Source: a virus
Direction: 5' to 3' (one strand)
Length of the DNA: 60,593 nucleotides
IMG/VR virus record: IMGVR_UViG_3300006920_000048
Coordinates: 1-60,593 of that record
Below are positions 8,248 through 15,422 of the stretch, piece by piece. The first letter of the stretch is position 1. Every line of letters starts with the position of its first letter. The position numbers and the translations under genes are program-made. The notes under the pieces were generated by a model. That model made no database searches. It saw only the letters and a list, made by a program, of their open reading frames with translations, and was not told where the DNA came from.

Positions 8248-9336
8248 TTACTCGTCATCGAAATCAGCCCACTGATCTGCAAGCGCTGCAAGATCGCTGG
8301 CATCACCTGCAGGCGCTTCCTTCTTAGCTTTTGGCACTTCTTGCTTAACCACGGCTTTCTTTGTCGGAGCTTCATCACCAAAGCCGTCATCTTCCTCATC
8401 ATCTTCAAGCGGAAGCTCTACCTGCTCAACCTTAGCCTTGCGAGGAGCGCGAGTACGTTTTGGAGGTGTGTCTATCACTTCGCTGGTTTTCTCAATCTTA
8501 GGAGCTGCGGCAGTGTCAACCTTACTTGCTGGCCGTAGAACCTGCTCATCTCCACCACTTGCAGGAGTTGGGATAACAGCATTGCCATTAACCATGTCCT
8601 TTACTCCGGTTGAGTTGACCAGCGCCTTGACGTCTTCCATCTTGTCTGCATCGACGAACTTAGCTGCTGAGAACAACAGCTTAGGGTAAGCAGTGTTAGG
8701 ATCGAACTTGATCTTGGTAACTACTGATGCGGTATGTTTTACACCACGAGCTTTCAGGAACGCGACATATTGATCCCAAGCAAAGAACCCTTTAGCCTCA
8801 TGCTCCTTAGCATCCTTGTCCCAAACAGATGTTTGAGGGAGTTTAAGCAACATAGCACCCATGCTTATTCGGCCGGCTGGCACCACCGCCAATCGCTTGA
8901 GTGTGGCACATGCGGTCACTTCCTTGTCGTTCTGGGTGATCTTGGAGCCTTTAACTGACCAAGGGCAAGAAGCACAAGTCTTGGCGCATGGTGACTCAAC
9001 ATCGCTGTCAGGTGCCACACCGTTTGACGACCAGCATGTAGGCCCCTGGCTCTCGCCTTCAACGAAGTCACCTTCAAAGTAGATGCGTGACCGAGCTTGA
9101 TTCACACCAACGACAATCATCTGCACTGTCGATACTGGTATAGCATCACCATCTTCATCAGGCTTGGTTATAACTGTTTCCTCACCGTCTTTCTTGAGAC
9201 GCCACTTGCCGCCTCTAAATGTGAGTGCAGGAACCGCTTCTCGGACGATGAGGTTTGTATCATCATCACTAAACGCATCTGCAATGTGGGCTGGTAAACC
9301 AGCTTGGCCGGGGAATAAAGCTAACTCTGTTGACAT
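8248..9336 (-). CDS. ssDNA-binding-protein-like replication protein
   Basis: The protein is 362 aa with an AGGAG ribosome binding site. The middle has a cysteine cluster (C101, C117, C121, C124, C143; CAKTCASCPWS) that probably binds a metal. The C-terminal third is a charged Lys/Glu/Ala linker ending in the acidic tip ADQWADFDDE, as in single-stranded DNA-binding proteins that recruit partners through their tail. The position directly before the primase genes fits an SSB. I do not recognise a standard OB-fold signature, so the call rests on the acidic tail and context. Confidence 0.55.
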   Translation of the reverse strand: MSTELALFPGQAGLPAHIADAFSDDDTNLIVREAVPALTFRGGKWRLKKDGEETVITKPDEDGDAIPVSTVQMIVVGVNQARSRIYFEGDFVEGESQGPTCWSSNGVAPDSDVESPCAKTCASCPWSVKGSKITQNDKEVTACATLKRLAVVPAGRISMGAMLLKLPQTSVWDKDAKEHEAKGFFAWDQYVAFLKARGVKHTASVVTKIKFDPNTAYPKLLFSAAKFVDADKMEDVKALVNSTGVKDMVNGNAVIPTPASGGDEQVLRPASKVDTAAAPKIEKTSEVIDTPPKRTRAPRKAKVEQVELPLEDDEEDDGFGDEAPTKKAVVKQEVPKAKKEAPAGDASDLAALADQWADFDDE

Positions 9337-9369
9337 CTACTTCTCCTTTAAGATTCTTAAAATTGTTAC

Positions 9370-9855
9370 TTAGGCGTTTTTCAAAGGTGCTTTTGGCGCC
9401 TTAATCTTCACCACGTTTTCTTTTGGATCAGGTGCCTGAAGGTCTGCATCAGGATCAGGTATATTCAAGCCTTCAGTGCCTTTAGTGGCAGGTGGTTCCG
9501 TAATCACACCAGGGTCAGCTTCTGCTGCAGCCATCAAAGCATCTTGGCGCAGTTTTAGAAGACCCTCAACATAGCTGTTGTGCTTGTTGAATTCTTTCAG
9601 GTTGCCGCATGTGACGTAGATGGCAACATCATAACCTTCTTCATTGCAAGGTTGGAACTGTGTGGTGAAGATGCAGTAGTGTGGGTTATCACGCTGCCAC
9701 TGTTCAAGGTCTACAGATCGAAGAAATCGCTTGAACTCAATGACTGGATCTTTGCGCATTTCTGGAATCGGCTTGCTTAAGTCTATTGAACCAGATGCCG
9801 TCACATACTCTGAACCTGCTTGTGTTACATCTAGGGTTTCATTTTGGTCTTCCAT
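9370..9855 (-). CDS. Hypothetical protein in replication operon
   Basis: The protein is 161 aa, preceded by the leader TTAGAGGTAATT that resembles those of the two genes before it. Residues ~35-100 form a compact domain (IEFKRFLRSVDLEQW, CIFTTQFQPCNEEGYDVAIYV). The last 50 residues are Pro/Asp/Lys-rich and probably disordered. Not recognised; co-transcription with the SSB-like gene suggests a replication accessory role. Confidence 0.65.
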   Translation of the reverse strand: MEDQNETLDVTQAGSEYVTASGSIDLSKPIPEMRKDPVIEFKRFLRSVDLEQWQRDNPHYCIFTTQFQPCNEEGYDVAIYVTCGNLKEFNKHNSYVEGLLKLRQDALMAAAEADPGVITEPPATKGTEGLNIPDPDADLQAPDPKENVVKIKAPKAPLKNA

Positions 9856-9863
9856 AATTACCT

Positions 9864-10274
9864 CTAAGTTTTGGTTGGTTTGCGGATTGATAATTTTGAT
9901 TCTTTGAAGATGTTAACTCCTGGAGGCAAATCCCCTTCGTTATCTTCCATGTACTGTTTTATAGCATCTGCCTTTAAGCTTTTGCTGAGAAATATCAGGG
10001 GGTCATGGTCGTTCTCCTTTAAAAATTGCGTGAACTCGGCCCAATCACTGCAACCAGCTTTAATGCTTTCGGTTATTGTTGCTGTGCCAAACTCTTTGGA
10101 CTTGATGCTGTCACCACCTGTGGCAATGATCTGCTTCTTAAGCTCAGTGCCAATGGTGTCCATCTTGCTGGTGATGTCAGCCAGCTCTTCCTTGTGACGG
10201 GCAGTGATCTCTGCCTTGACATCTCGCATCTTTACATAAATTCTAATCAGTTTTGCTGAGTCTAACGTTGTCAT
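9864..10274 (-). CDS. Coiled-coil hypothetical protein
   Basis: The protein is 136 aa. Residues ~10-50 form a charged helix with coiled-coil character (VKMRDVKAEITARHKEELAD). This is followed by the globular segment KEFGTATITESIKAGCSDW and a C-terminus with PPGVNIF. The fold order (coil then small domain) is reminiscent of nuclease-inhibitor-like phage proteins, but I cannot claim homology. Its leader AGAGGATTTACTTATG is the same as that of the 10573 gene. Confidence 0.65.
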   Translation of the reverse strand: MTTLDSAKLIRIYVKMRDVKAEITARHKEELADITSKMDTIGTELKKQIIATGGDSIKSKEFGTATITESIKAGCSDWAEFTQFLKENDHDPLIFLSKSLKADAIKQYMEDNEGDLPPGVNIFKESKLSIRKPTKT

Positions 10275-10285
10275 AAGTAAATCCT

Positions 10286-10573
10286 CTAAGTGTGTGTTTG
10301 GTTGTTGAGATCTTTGTCATCAGCTACAACTATTCTAGTAACAACCACAGTTACAGGGATCATCTTTGTAATGTGATCAATCTCTGCACGTATTTCTCGA
10401 TCTTGAATCATTCCTGTGTGGGCTTGGGTTATATCGGTGGTTCTTCCACGTGAAACATGCTCACCTGTGTGGGTGTGTCTGATTGAAATAGTAAGAAACT
10501 CACGCTCCATTTGATTTGGTTTGGTGTCCGTGAACATATGCACATGTGTTTCTTTTCTATATTTGCTCATCAT
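10286..10573 (-). CDS. Hypothetical protein, first gene after internal promoter
   Basis: The 95-aa protein starts at ATGATG after AGAGGATTTACTT. It is Thr/His-rich (ISIRHTHTGEHVSRGRTTD) with a beta-rich C-terminus (IPVTVVVTRIVVADD). Not recognised. It is the first gene downstream of the promoter at 10595-10623. Confidence 0.6.
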   Translation of the reverse strand: MMSKYRKETHVHMFTDTKPNQMEREFLTISIRHTHTGEHVSRGRTTDITQAHTGMIQDREIRAEIDHITKMIPVTVVVTRIVVADDKDLNNQTHT

Positions 10574-10594
10574 AAGTAAATCCTCTAAAATGAC

Positions 10595-10623
10595 AGTATA
10601 CCACTATAGCAGAGTTACATCAA
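10595..10623 (-). promoter_or_regulatory. Sigma70 promoter, TTGATG class
   Basis: Reading leftward: TTGATG, 17 bases, TATACT, then GTCATTTTA. The promoter overlaps the last codons of the helicase gene. The same layout and the same nine bases after the -10 occur at 18633-18661. Confidence 0.65.
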
Positions 10624-12170
10624 GTGATGATACTGTCGTATAAATCTAAAATATTGGCTTGGCCTTCCTGCTTACCTTCAAGCATCTTGTAGATCGACCA
10701 CTCCAGCGGGTGTGCGCCCATCTCCACGATGGTCATCTTGCGGGTTTGACCTGCTCTGTTGAACCGCTCCACAACCTGAAGTGCTTCATCGTTGCTGTAG
10801 ATCGGTGCGTAGAAGATCAATGTATCTGCTTCTGTTAAATTCAACCCGTGTGCCATAACCTTTGGATGGCACGCGAGGACGTGAGGGTTGGTAAGTGTCT
10901 TGAACTCATTAATCACTTCCCTGCGCTTCTTAAACGACACATCACCATTGAGGACTGCACAAGAGTAATGCTTACCTATATCATCTGCCAGATGCTCGAT
11001 GATACCTTTGAATGGCACGACTACTATAACTTTGGCATTAGCTTCGGCAATACACTCTAGCAGAAGATCAAGCCTTGGCTTGTAATCGACAGGAAGATAT
11101 AACCCTGTTTCTGTGTCTTTGATAACACCACACATGAGCTGGCGCATTTTATTTACTTTGTCTGCTGCGTTTACTGCTGTGATCTTGTGGTTCTTGGCTT
11201 CCAGCACAGCCTCATTCTTCATGCGAGTGAACTGCTTGGACTGCTCTTTTGACAGAACACATGATCGCTTTGTCCTCACTACTGGTGGCAGATCAAGACA
11301 ATCCTTCTTCTTGAACAACACCGCTGGCTGAAGCACGTCGAACGCCATCTTCTCAGACCCTGGCTTCGGTTCCCATTTGTATGTAGACAACTGCTTCATG
11401 GTCTTAGACTTGAACTGCCCAAAGTACACAGGGACCTTACTCGGATCAACCAATCTAGCGAGCGCCCATGCGTCTGTTGGTGCGTTAGGGCATGGTGTTG
11501 CTGTCATAGGCCACACACGAGTGTGCTTCCTTATCAGGCTGTAGAACAGTTTATATTTAGATGTGGTGGCATTCCGGTAATCAGAAGCCTCATCCAATAT
11601 AAGTATGTCATGGTCTTTAGCAGCTCTAAGCTCCTCGATCACAACCTGTATACCCTCATGGTTGATGATGTAGAAGTCCGCGTCAGAGTTCAGTGCTGCA
11701 AGTCGCTTCTCCCTGCTGCCATACACCAGCACAGCCCTGCGATGCATTAGGACATTGAACACTTCCTCCATCCACACACATTCAAGAGTGGATAGCTTGG
11801 CAACGATCAACACCTTGCGCACCTTGCCTATCTTCATTAGGTAATCAGCAGCCCATAACGCGCTTGCTGTCTTGGCAGTGCCTGCTTCATTTAACACATG
11901 TATGCGTCTATGTAGTGTTAACCGCGCTGCTGTAATTTTCTGGTGATCCCAAGGCGCATACTTCCCTGGCCAATCATACTGAGTAAGTATTGGGCTAGGA
12001 GCCTTAACACCCATGTTATTGAGTATTATGGTCTCCTGAAGCCCATGCCTAACAGCAAGGTTGAATTGACCTATGTTTATCGGTTTCTGTCTGTTATGCA
12101 GGAATTGCTCATACTTACCTGGATCACGTACCCGCAGGAGGATACTCTTAGATGGTTCATGTATCTGCAT
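10620..12170 (-). CDS. SNF2-like DEAD/DEAH-box helicase
   Basis: The protein is 516 aa with the superfamily-2 motifs in order: Q-like W-D-H-Q, motif I NEAGTAKTASALW (~93-101, with Ala in place of the usual Gly before KT), motif II LILDEASDYRN (~190), motif III MTATP (~223), and motif VI VERFNRAGQT (~468). This is the SNF2 type that phages commonly pair with a VRR-NUC nuclease, here the next gene upstream. It is probably a dsDNA translocase in replication or recombination. Confidence 0.85.
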   Translation of the reverse strand: MQIHEPSKSILLRVRDPGKYEQFLHNRQKPINIGQFNLAVRHGLQETIILNNMGVKAPSPILTQYDWPGKYAPWDHQKITAARLTLHRRIHVLNEAGTAKTASALWAADYLMKIGKVRKVLIVAKLSTLECVWMEEVFNVLMHRRAVLVYGSREKRLAALNSDADFYIINHEGIQVVIEELRAAKDHDILILDEASDYRNATTSKYKLFYSLIRKHTRVWPMTATPCPNAPTDAWALARLVDPSKVPVYFGQFKSKTMKQLSTYKWEPKPGSEKMAFDVLQPAVLFKKKDCLDLPPVVRTKRSCVLSKEQSKQFTRMKNEAVLEAKNHKITAVNAADKVNKMRQLMCGVIKDTETGLYLPVDYKPRLDLLLECIAEANAKVIVVVPFKGIIEHLADDIGKHYSCAVLNGDVSFKKRREVINEFKTLTNPHVLACHPKVMAHGLNLTEADTLIFYAPIYSNDEALQVVERFNRAGQTRKMTIVEMGAHPLEWSIYKMLEGKQEGQANILDLYDSIIT

Positions 12171-12468
12171 ATTGCTTATCGTGTTTTCCTAGCCATGACT
12201 GCAGCTCAAGCCAGCCTTCATGCTCGTTAATCATAAGAGTCGTACCACCAGCAGCATTGATATTACCTGCTGTGGTCACTTGACGATCAGTCATCTGTTT
12301 CTTGCCAGCCTTAAGTTCTATGGATAAGAACTGACCGTTGAAACAGATGATCACGTCAAGTGCTGGGGCGCCCATACCATTGCTTACAGGCCAGTACTGG
12401 TACAGGCTTTTTCCAAACGGCTCCAGCATATCCTTCAAACGTTTCTTGACTTTTCCCTCGGCTGTCAT
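12157..12468 (-). CDS. VRR-NUC domain nuclease
   Basis: The start is the ATG at 12468, which overlaps the upstream stop as ATGA. The 103-aa product is a minimal VRR-NUC domain: MTAEGKVKKRLKDMLEPFG, then GAPALDVIICFNGQFLSIELK with the catalytic D and E-x-K, then a Q-containing helix. VRR-NUC proteins are structure-specific nucleases. It overlaps the SNF2 helicase start by 14 bases, consistent with joint function. Confidence 0.85.
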   Translation of the reverse strand: MTAEGKVKKRLKDMLEPFGKSLYQYWPVSNGMGAPALDVIICFNGQFLSIELKAGKKQMTDRQVTTAGNINAAGGTTLMINEHEGWLELQSWLGKHDKQYADT

Positions 12469-12722
12469 TTGATCACCAACAGCCCTACGTCTTTTAGTGA
12501 CAGGTTGACGTGATCTGGCAATACACCATGTTTGCCGACGTAACTTATGCGACACGATATGGTTCGACCTGTCTTAGCGTCTGCAGTATCTATCTCGTGG
12601 AAAGTTGCTGAATCACCAACCGCAAAATCACGGTCTCGTGTATGGCGCATATCCGCCCTCATATCACCGTCAACGACATGTTGGAAGTGACCGCTCCACA
12701 TCTTAAGATCATGGTGTGTCAT
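12465..12722 (-). CDS. DUF3850 (ASCH-like) protein
   Basis: The protein is 85 aa. The sequence HDLKMWSGHFQHVVDGDM, then RDRDFAVGD and ISYVGK, fits DUF3850, a small ASCH-fold family thought to bind nucleic acids. Ribosome binding site AGGAG, eight bases before the ATG. It sits in a chain of overlapping genes feeding the nuclease/helicase pair. Confidence 0.8.
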   Translation of the reverse strand: MTHHDLKMWSGHFQHVVDGDMRADMRHTRDRDFAVGDSATFHEIDTADAKTGRTISCRISYVGKHGVLPDHVNLSLKDVGLLVIK

Positions 12723-13200
12723 CGTCTTTCTCCTGAACTCGTTCGTTTAACAAAGAGTACCCAATGTCATCCACCCAGCTGTCATGGTGGTCAGGTGTTG
12801 TTTTCAGCCTCGCCATCTTCAACAATTTCATCATGATGCAAACATCCGTCGTTGTTACTGGACATCCAAGATGAGTTGACCAATAAGTGGCTATGGTTCT
12901 CAGGTTGGCACCTGGATCGCCATAAGTTTTCTCCCGGTCACCGTGGATAATCTCAACAGCTTCTTTAGCCATGCTAGAAGCTGGCACATTTAAATCGGTG
13001 TCGGGGTCTGATGCTATATCTCGCCGACCTATTTTTCTAAGCGAAGCTACAAGTCCTTGCAGGTTATCATTGGATGCAGATGCAACAGATCCCGTGTAAT
13101 TACTCGAATTGTAGAGCCTTATAATTCCGTCCATATCCGACGCGATTCCTAATTCAGCAAGCTCTCTTAAAAGCTCCTTTCTAACCATTGCTGTATGCAT
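12709..13200 (-). CDS. DUF6378-like phage protein
   Basis: The start is the ATG at 13200 in a TGATG overlap; a GTG at 13203 is an alternative. The C-terminal ~80 residues show the conserved block GDREKTYGDP, followed by a VCIMMKLLKMARLKT helix and DSWVDDIGY. I recall this pattern as DUF6378, found in many phages with unknown function; the acidic helical layout resembles all-alpha NTP pyrophosphatases (inference). The N-terminal 80 residues are not recognised. Confidence 0.75.
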   Translation of the reverse strand: MHTAMVRKELLRELAELGIASDMDGIIRLYNSSNYTGSVASASNDNLQGLVASLRKIGRRDIASDPDTDLNVPASSMAKEAVEIIHGDREKTYGDPGANLRTIATYWSTHLGCPVTTTDVCIMMKLLKMARLKTTPDHHDSWVDDIGYSLLNERVQEKDDDTP

Positions 13201-13889
13201 CACCTGTTCCTCCCGTTATGCTCACAAGCTGTCACATCACAGTATTTCTGACACAAGCCGGACTTCTTTTCCGGCCAGCTGTCGGTGAGGAAAGCTTCTC
13301 TAAGTCGTTTAAGATCCGGTGTAAAGGCTTCCCAAAGCTTGGCTAAGTCTTTGCGATGGTAAGTCTTCGAGGTACTATCGTTATATGCCAACCACTCGAA
13401 CCGGGTGTGAACTGTCTGAATGGCAGGGTAGTGGTAAAACACCAGTATGGCAAACAGTTGTAGCTGCTTAACGTCAGGCTTAACCTTTCCCGATTTCCAG
13501 TCAATAATTGTCGCCGTTGTGCCGTCCGGGTGGAAGGCTAGTAAATCAAGGATACCTCGAAGCCATGTGTCTTTATCGAAGTACCCGCATGGTTTGAGCT
13601 TGCGGTTAAGGCTTGACTTGCCTTCCGCTACGAGGTCACAGCCCTGATCAGTAAGCTCGTCAAGAATACCTAGAACCCTGTCGGTCATGACTTTGGTGAG
13701 TGCGTCACTTTTTGCAAGGTCTATCTTGTTGCCGACATGATCCTCAGTAGGCTTGTGAACCCGATCACCCCACTTGGCTTCTGGGCCTTGTACATAAGGG
13801 TAATTTTTGGCCACTGACATCTCAAAGTACTGTCTGGCACAAGTGTTGAACTGGTTAAGTGCTGAGAAGCTCCAGGCTTTAGGTCTCAT
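13200..13889 (-). CDS. PD-(D/E)XK nuclease, RecB/Cas4-like
   Basis: The protein is 229 aa. It starts with WSFSALNQFNTCARQYFE (Cys near the N-terminus), has the nuclease core RGILDLL (~111-117) and ATIIDWKSGK (~128-137) followed by a Gln in the next helix, and ends with a cysteine cluster GLCQKYCDVTAC. This arrangement is that of RecB/AddB/Cas4-type exonucleases with an Fe-S or zinc site. It probably acts in recombination or host-DNA processing. It overlaps both neighbours by 1-4 bases. Confidence 0.85.
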   Translation of the reverse strand: MRPKAWSFSALNQFNTCARQYFEMSVAKNYPYVQGPEAKWGDRVHKPTEDHVGNKIDLAKSDALTKVMTDRVLGILDELTDQGCDLVAEGKSSLNRKLKPCGYFDKDTWLRGILDLLAFHPDGTTATIIDWKSGKVKPDVKQLQLFAILVFYHYPAIQTVHTRFEWLAYNDSTSKTYHRKDLAKLWEAFTPDLKRLREAFLTDSWPEKKSGLCQKYCDVTACEHNGRNR

Positions 13890-14164
13890 TTCATGTACTC
13901 GCTGACTGGTACAAAGCCTCTGGCGCGATCATAGATAGAAGCAATCACACTCAACTCTTCACCGACAGTCTGCATGTGGTTACGCTTGATGCGCTCAGCT
14001 CTTGGCCTAACCTCCACACCTTTGTGGTTTGTGTAGCCTGAGTGCCGGCGATTGTACCGCTGCACAGCACGTAACTGCTCACGCATACTGCCTTGGCCTT
14101 TCTTTGTTGCCTGACCTAAAGGTCTGCCACGAACCACGGTTTTTGATTTCTTCATCTTTGACAT
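13886..14164 (-). CDS. Small basic hypothetical protein
   Basis: The protein is 92 aa, highly basic at the N-terminus (MSKMKKSKTVVRGRPLG), with an AGGAG ribosome binding site and an ATGA overlap with the nuclease gene. The middle (VQRYNRRHSGYTNHKGVEVRPRA) may bind nucleic acid. Not recognised. Confidence 0.65.
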   Translation of the reverse strand: MSKMKKSKTVVRGRPLGQATKKGQGSMREQLRAVQRYNRRHSGYTNHKGVEVRPRAERIKRNHMQTVGEELSVIASIYDRARGFVPVSEYMK

Positions 14165-14174
14165 AATATTTCTC

Positions 14175-14396
14175 CTATCCTATACACTCACGACCTAGCC
14201 TCAGATTATCCATGAGGGTGTCGTTACATGTGGGGTTATTTTTACGATGCCATCTGCGCATCTGCCTGCGTTGCTTAGAGTTGCCTGGGAAATCTGAGTG
14301 CATACATCTTGGTCTGCTATCGTCTACCTCGTCAGACCATGAATCAGGGTCGTTTAACTTTCTAGCTATACGCCGAAGCTTCTTCAGTGTTACCAC
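14175..14396 (-). CDS. Small basic hypothetical protein
   Basis: Start taken as the GTG at 14396, five bases after AAGGAGG, which avoids an overlap of ~100 bases with the HNH-like gene. The 73-aa product is basic and contains RPRCMHSDFPGNSKQRRQMR, possibly a single metal or nucleic-acid contact. Not recognised. Confidence 0.6.
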   Translation of the reverse strand: MVTLKKLRRIARKLNDPDSWSDEVDDSRPRCMHSDFPGNSKQRRQMRRWHRKNNPTCNDTLMDNLRLGRECIG

Positions 14397-14397
14397 A

Positions 14398-14676
14398 CTA
14401 ACCTCCTTTTTTAATCGCTCCATTTTTGGTACGAGCGAAGCTCCTGTTCTTGCTAGGCGCTTGTGCTCGTAAATTGCTTGGTGTGTTACCACCACCCTTG
14501 CTTAAAGGTTTGGCGTGATCGACATCCTGCCCCTTCTTGACTGCACCTTTCTTAAGCATGTCACGTCTTGCTTGCTTGCGTTTGGCATTGTCACCACCGG
14601 GACTGGACTCTCCACGTTCAATCTGTGTCTTGCGTTCTTGCTTATAGTCACGTACATAATTCGGGCTGCTTGGCAT
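14398..14676 (-). CDS. HNH-endonuclease-like small protein
   Basis: The protein is 92 aa, ribosome binding site AAGGAG. The core VDHAKPLSKGGGNTPSNLR is the HNH-type D-H ... N signature, followed by SKNRSF. It is short for a full HNH nuclease and has a Lys/Arg-rich first half. It could be a minimal nicking nuclease or a degenerate HNH-fold DNA-binding protein. Confidence 0.7.
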   Translation of the reverse strand: MPSSPNYVRDYKQERKTQIERGESSPGGDNAKRKQARRDMLKKGAVKKGQDVDHAKPLSKGGGNTPSNLRAQAPSKNRSFARTKNGAIKKGG

Positions 14677-14705
14677 GATTGTCTCCTTGGTAAATCATCA
14701 GTATA

Positions 14706-14942
14706 TCAGGTATCTGCTTCAGCCTTAATCTCTGCATATGACTTCTTAGAGAGCTTCCAGTTGTTCTTCAAAAGGGTCTCCTTAGATAGATCCGTCTCAA
14801 ATTTAACGCGACTCTTTTCAGGTGTGTGTAAGTTGGTGACTACACCCTTCTGAGTCTCTGCGTCGTACGACAGAACTTGGTACTCAAGACTGTAAGCACT
14901 AGATCGCTTGTTGGTTGTCGTGTTGTGCAGGTATAATTTCAC
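14706..14942 (-). CDS. Hypothetical beta-rich protein
   Basis: GTG start at 14942 overlaps the upstream stop as GTGA, with AGGAG seven bases before it. The 78-aa sequence starts MKLYLHNTTTNKRSS and looks like a small beta barrel, then ends in a Lys-rich helix. Not recognised. Confidence 0.6.
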   Translation of the reverse strand: MKLYLHNTTTNKRSSAYSLEYQVLSYDAETQKGVVTNLHTPEKSRVKFETDLSKETLLKNNWKLSKKSYAEIKAEADT

Positions 14943-15178
14943 AATTTCTCCTGTTTAATATACGCTTCAAGTATTTTTATGCTCTCCTCCATATCTCGTA
15001 TGTGCCTAAACGCTTCTGCTGGAGCATCACCGGACTTAATAGCAGCCATCAATTCACGCTTTGTGTGATATGCCAGCTGTATGGTATTTGTATAAAACTC
15101 TTTTGCTGCAGCCCTTTGAGCCTTAGTCTTCAATTCCATCACAGGAACTACATACTCTGGTGGCGGCTTACTTGTCAT
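14939..15178 (-). CDS. Hypothetical alpha-helical protein
   Basis: I prefer the ATG at 15178 (MTSKPPPEYVVPVMELK), with GAAGGTG ten bases upstream. The ~79-aa product is mostly helical with a heptad-like C-terminus (MEESIKILEAYIKQEKL). Not recognised. It overlaps the secreted-protein gene by 11 bases. Confidence 0.6.
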   Translation of the reverse strand: MTSKPPPEYVVPVMELKTKAQRAAAKEFYTNTIQLAYHTKRELMAAIKSGDAPAEAFRHIRDMEESIKILEAYIKQEKL

Positions 15179-15422
15179 AATCAAATACACCTTCTTGGTT
15201 GGTTGAAAATCCCTTTCCATCCACTGGAACCCACACCTGTTCTTCTACCTGGATGAACTTATTTACTTTCTTGGTGTCCCTGTCCTTTCGTACAACCACT
15301 TTGGCCACCGGAGGGTTCGTGAATCTGACGTTGTCGCTGGCACATGCTGGCGGTATAAAACTAAGCACAAGAGCGCCTGTTATAACTCCACATATCCACG
15401 GGAAAAGTGTTCCTTCTTTCAT
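15168..15422 (-). CDS. Secreted/periplasmic hypothetical protein
   Basis: ATG at 15422 overlaps the polymerase stop as TGATG, with AGGAG seven bases upstream. The 84-aa product begins with a signal peptide (ICGVITGALVLSFIPP) and a plausible cleavage site after ACA. The mature domain (~58 residues) contains VEEQVWVPVDGKGF. An exported protein inside a replication operon is odd; it could act at the envelope, for example in exclusion, but nothing in the sequence proves this. Confidence 0.6.
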   Translation of the reverse strand: MKEGTLFPWICGVITGALVLSFIPPACASDNVRFTNPPVAKVVVRKDRDTKKVNKFIQVEEQVWVPVDGKGFSTNQEGVFDYDK

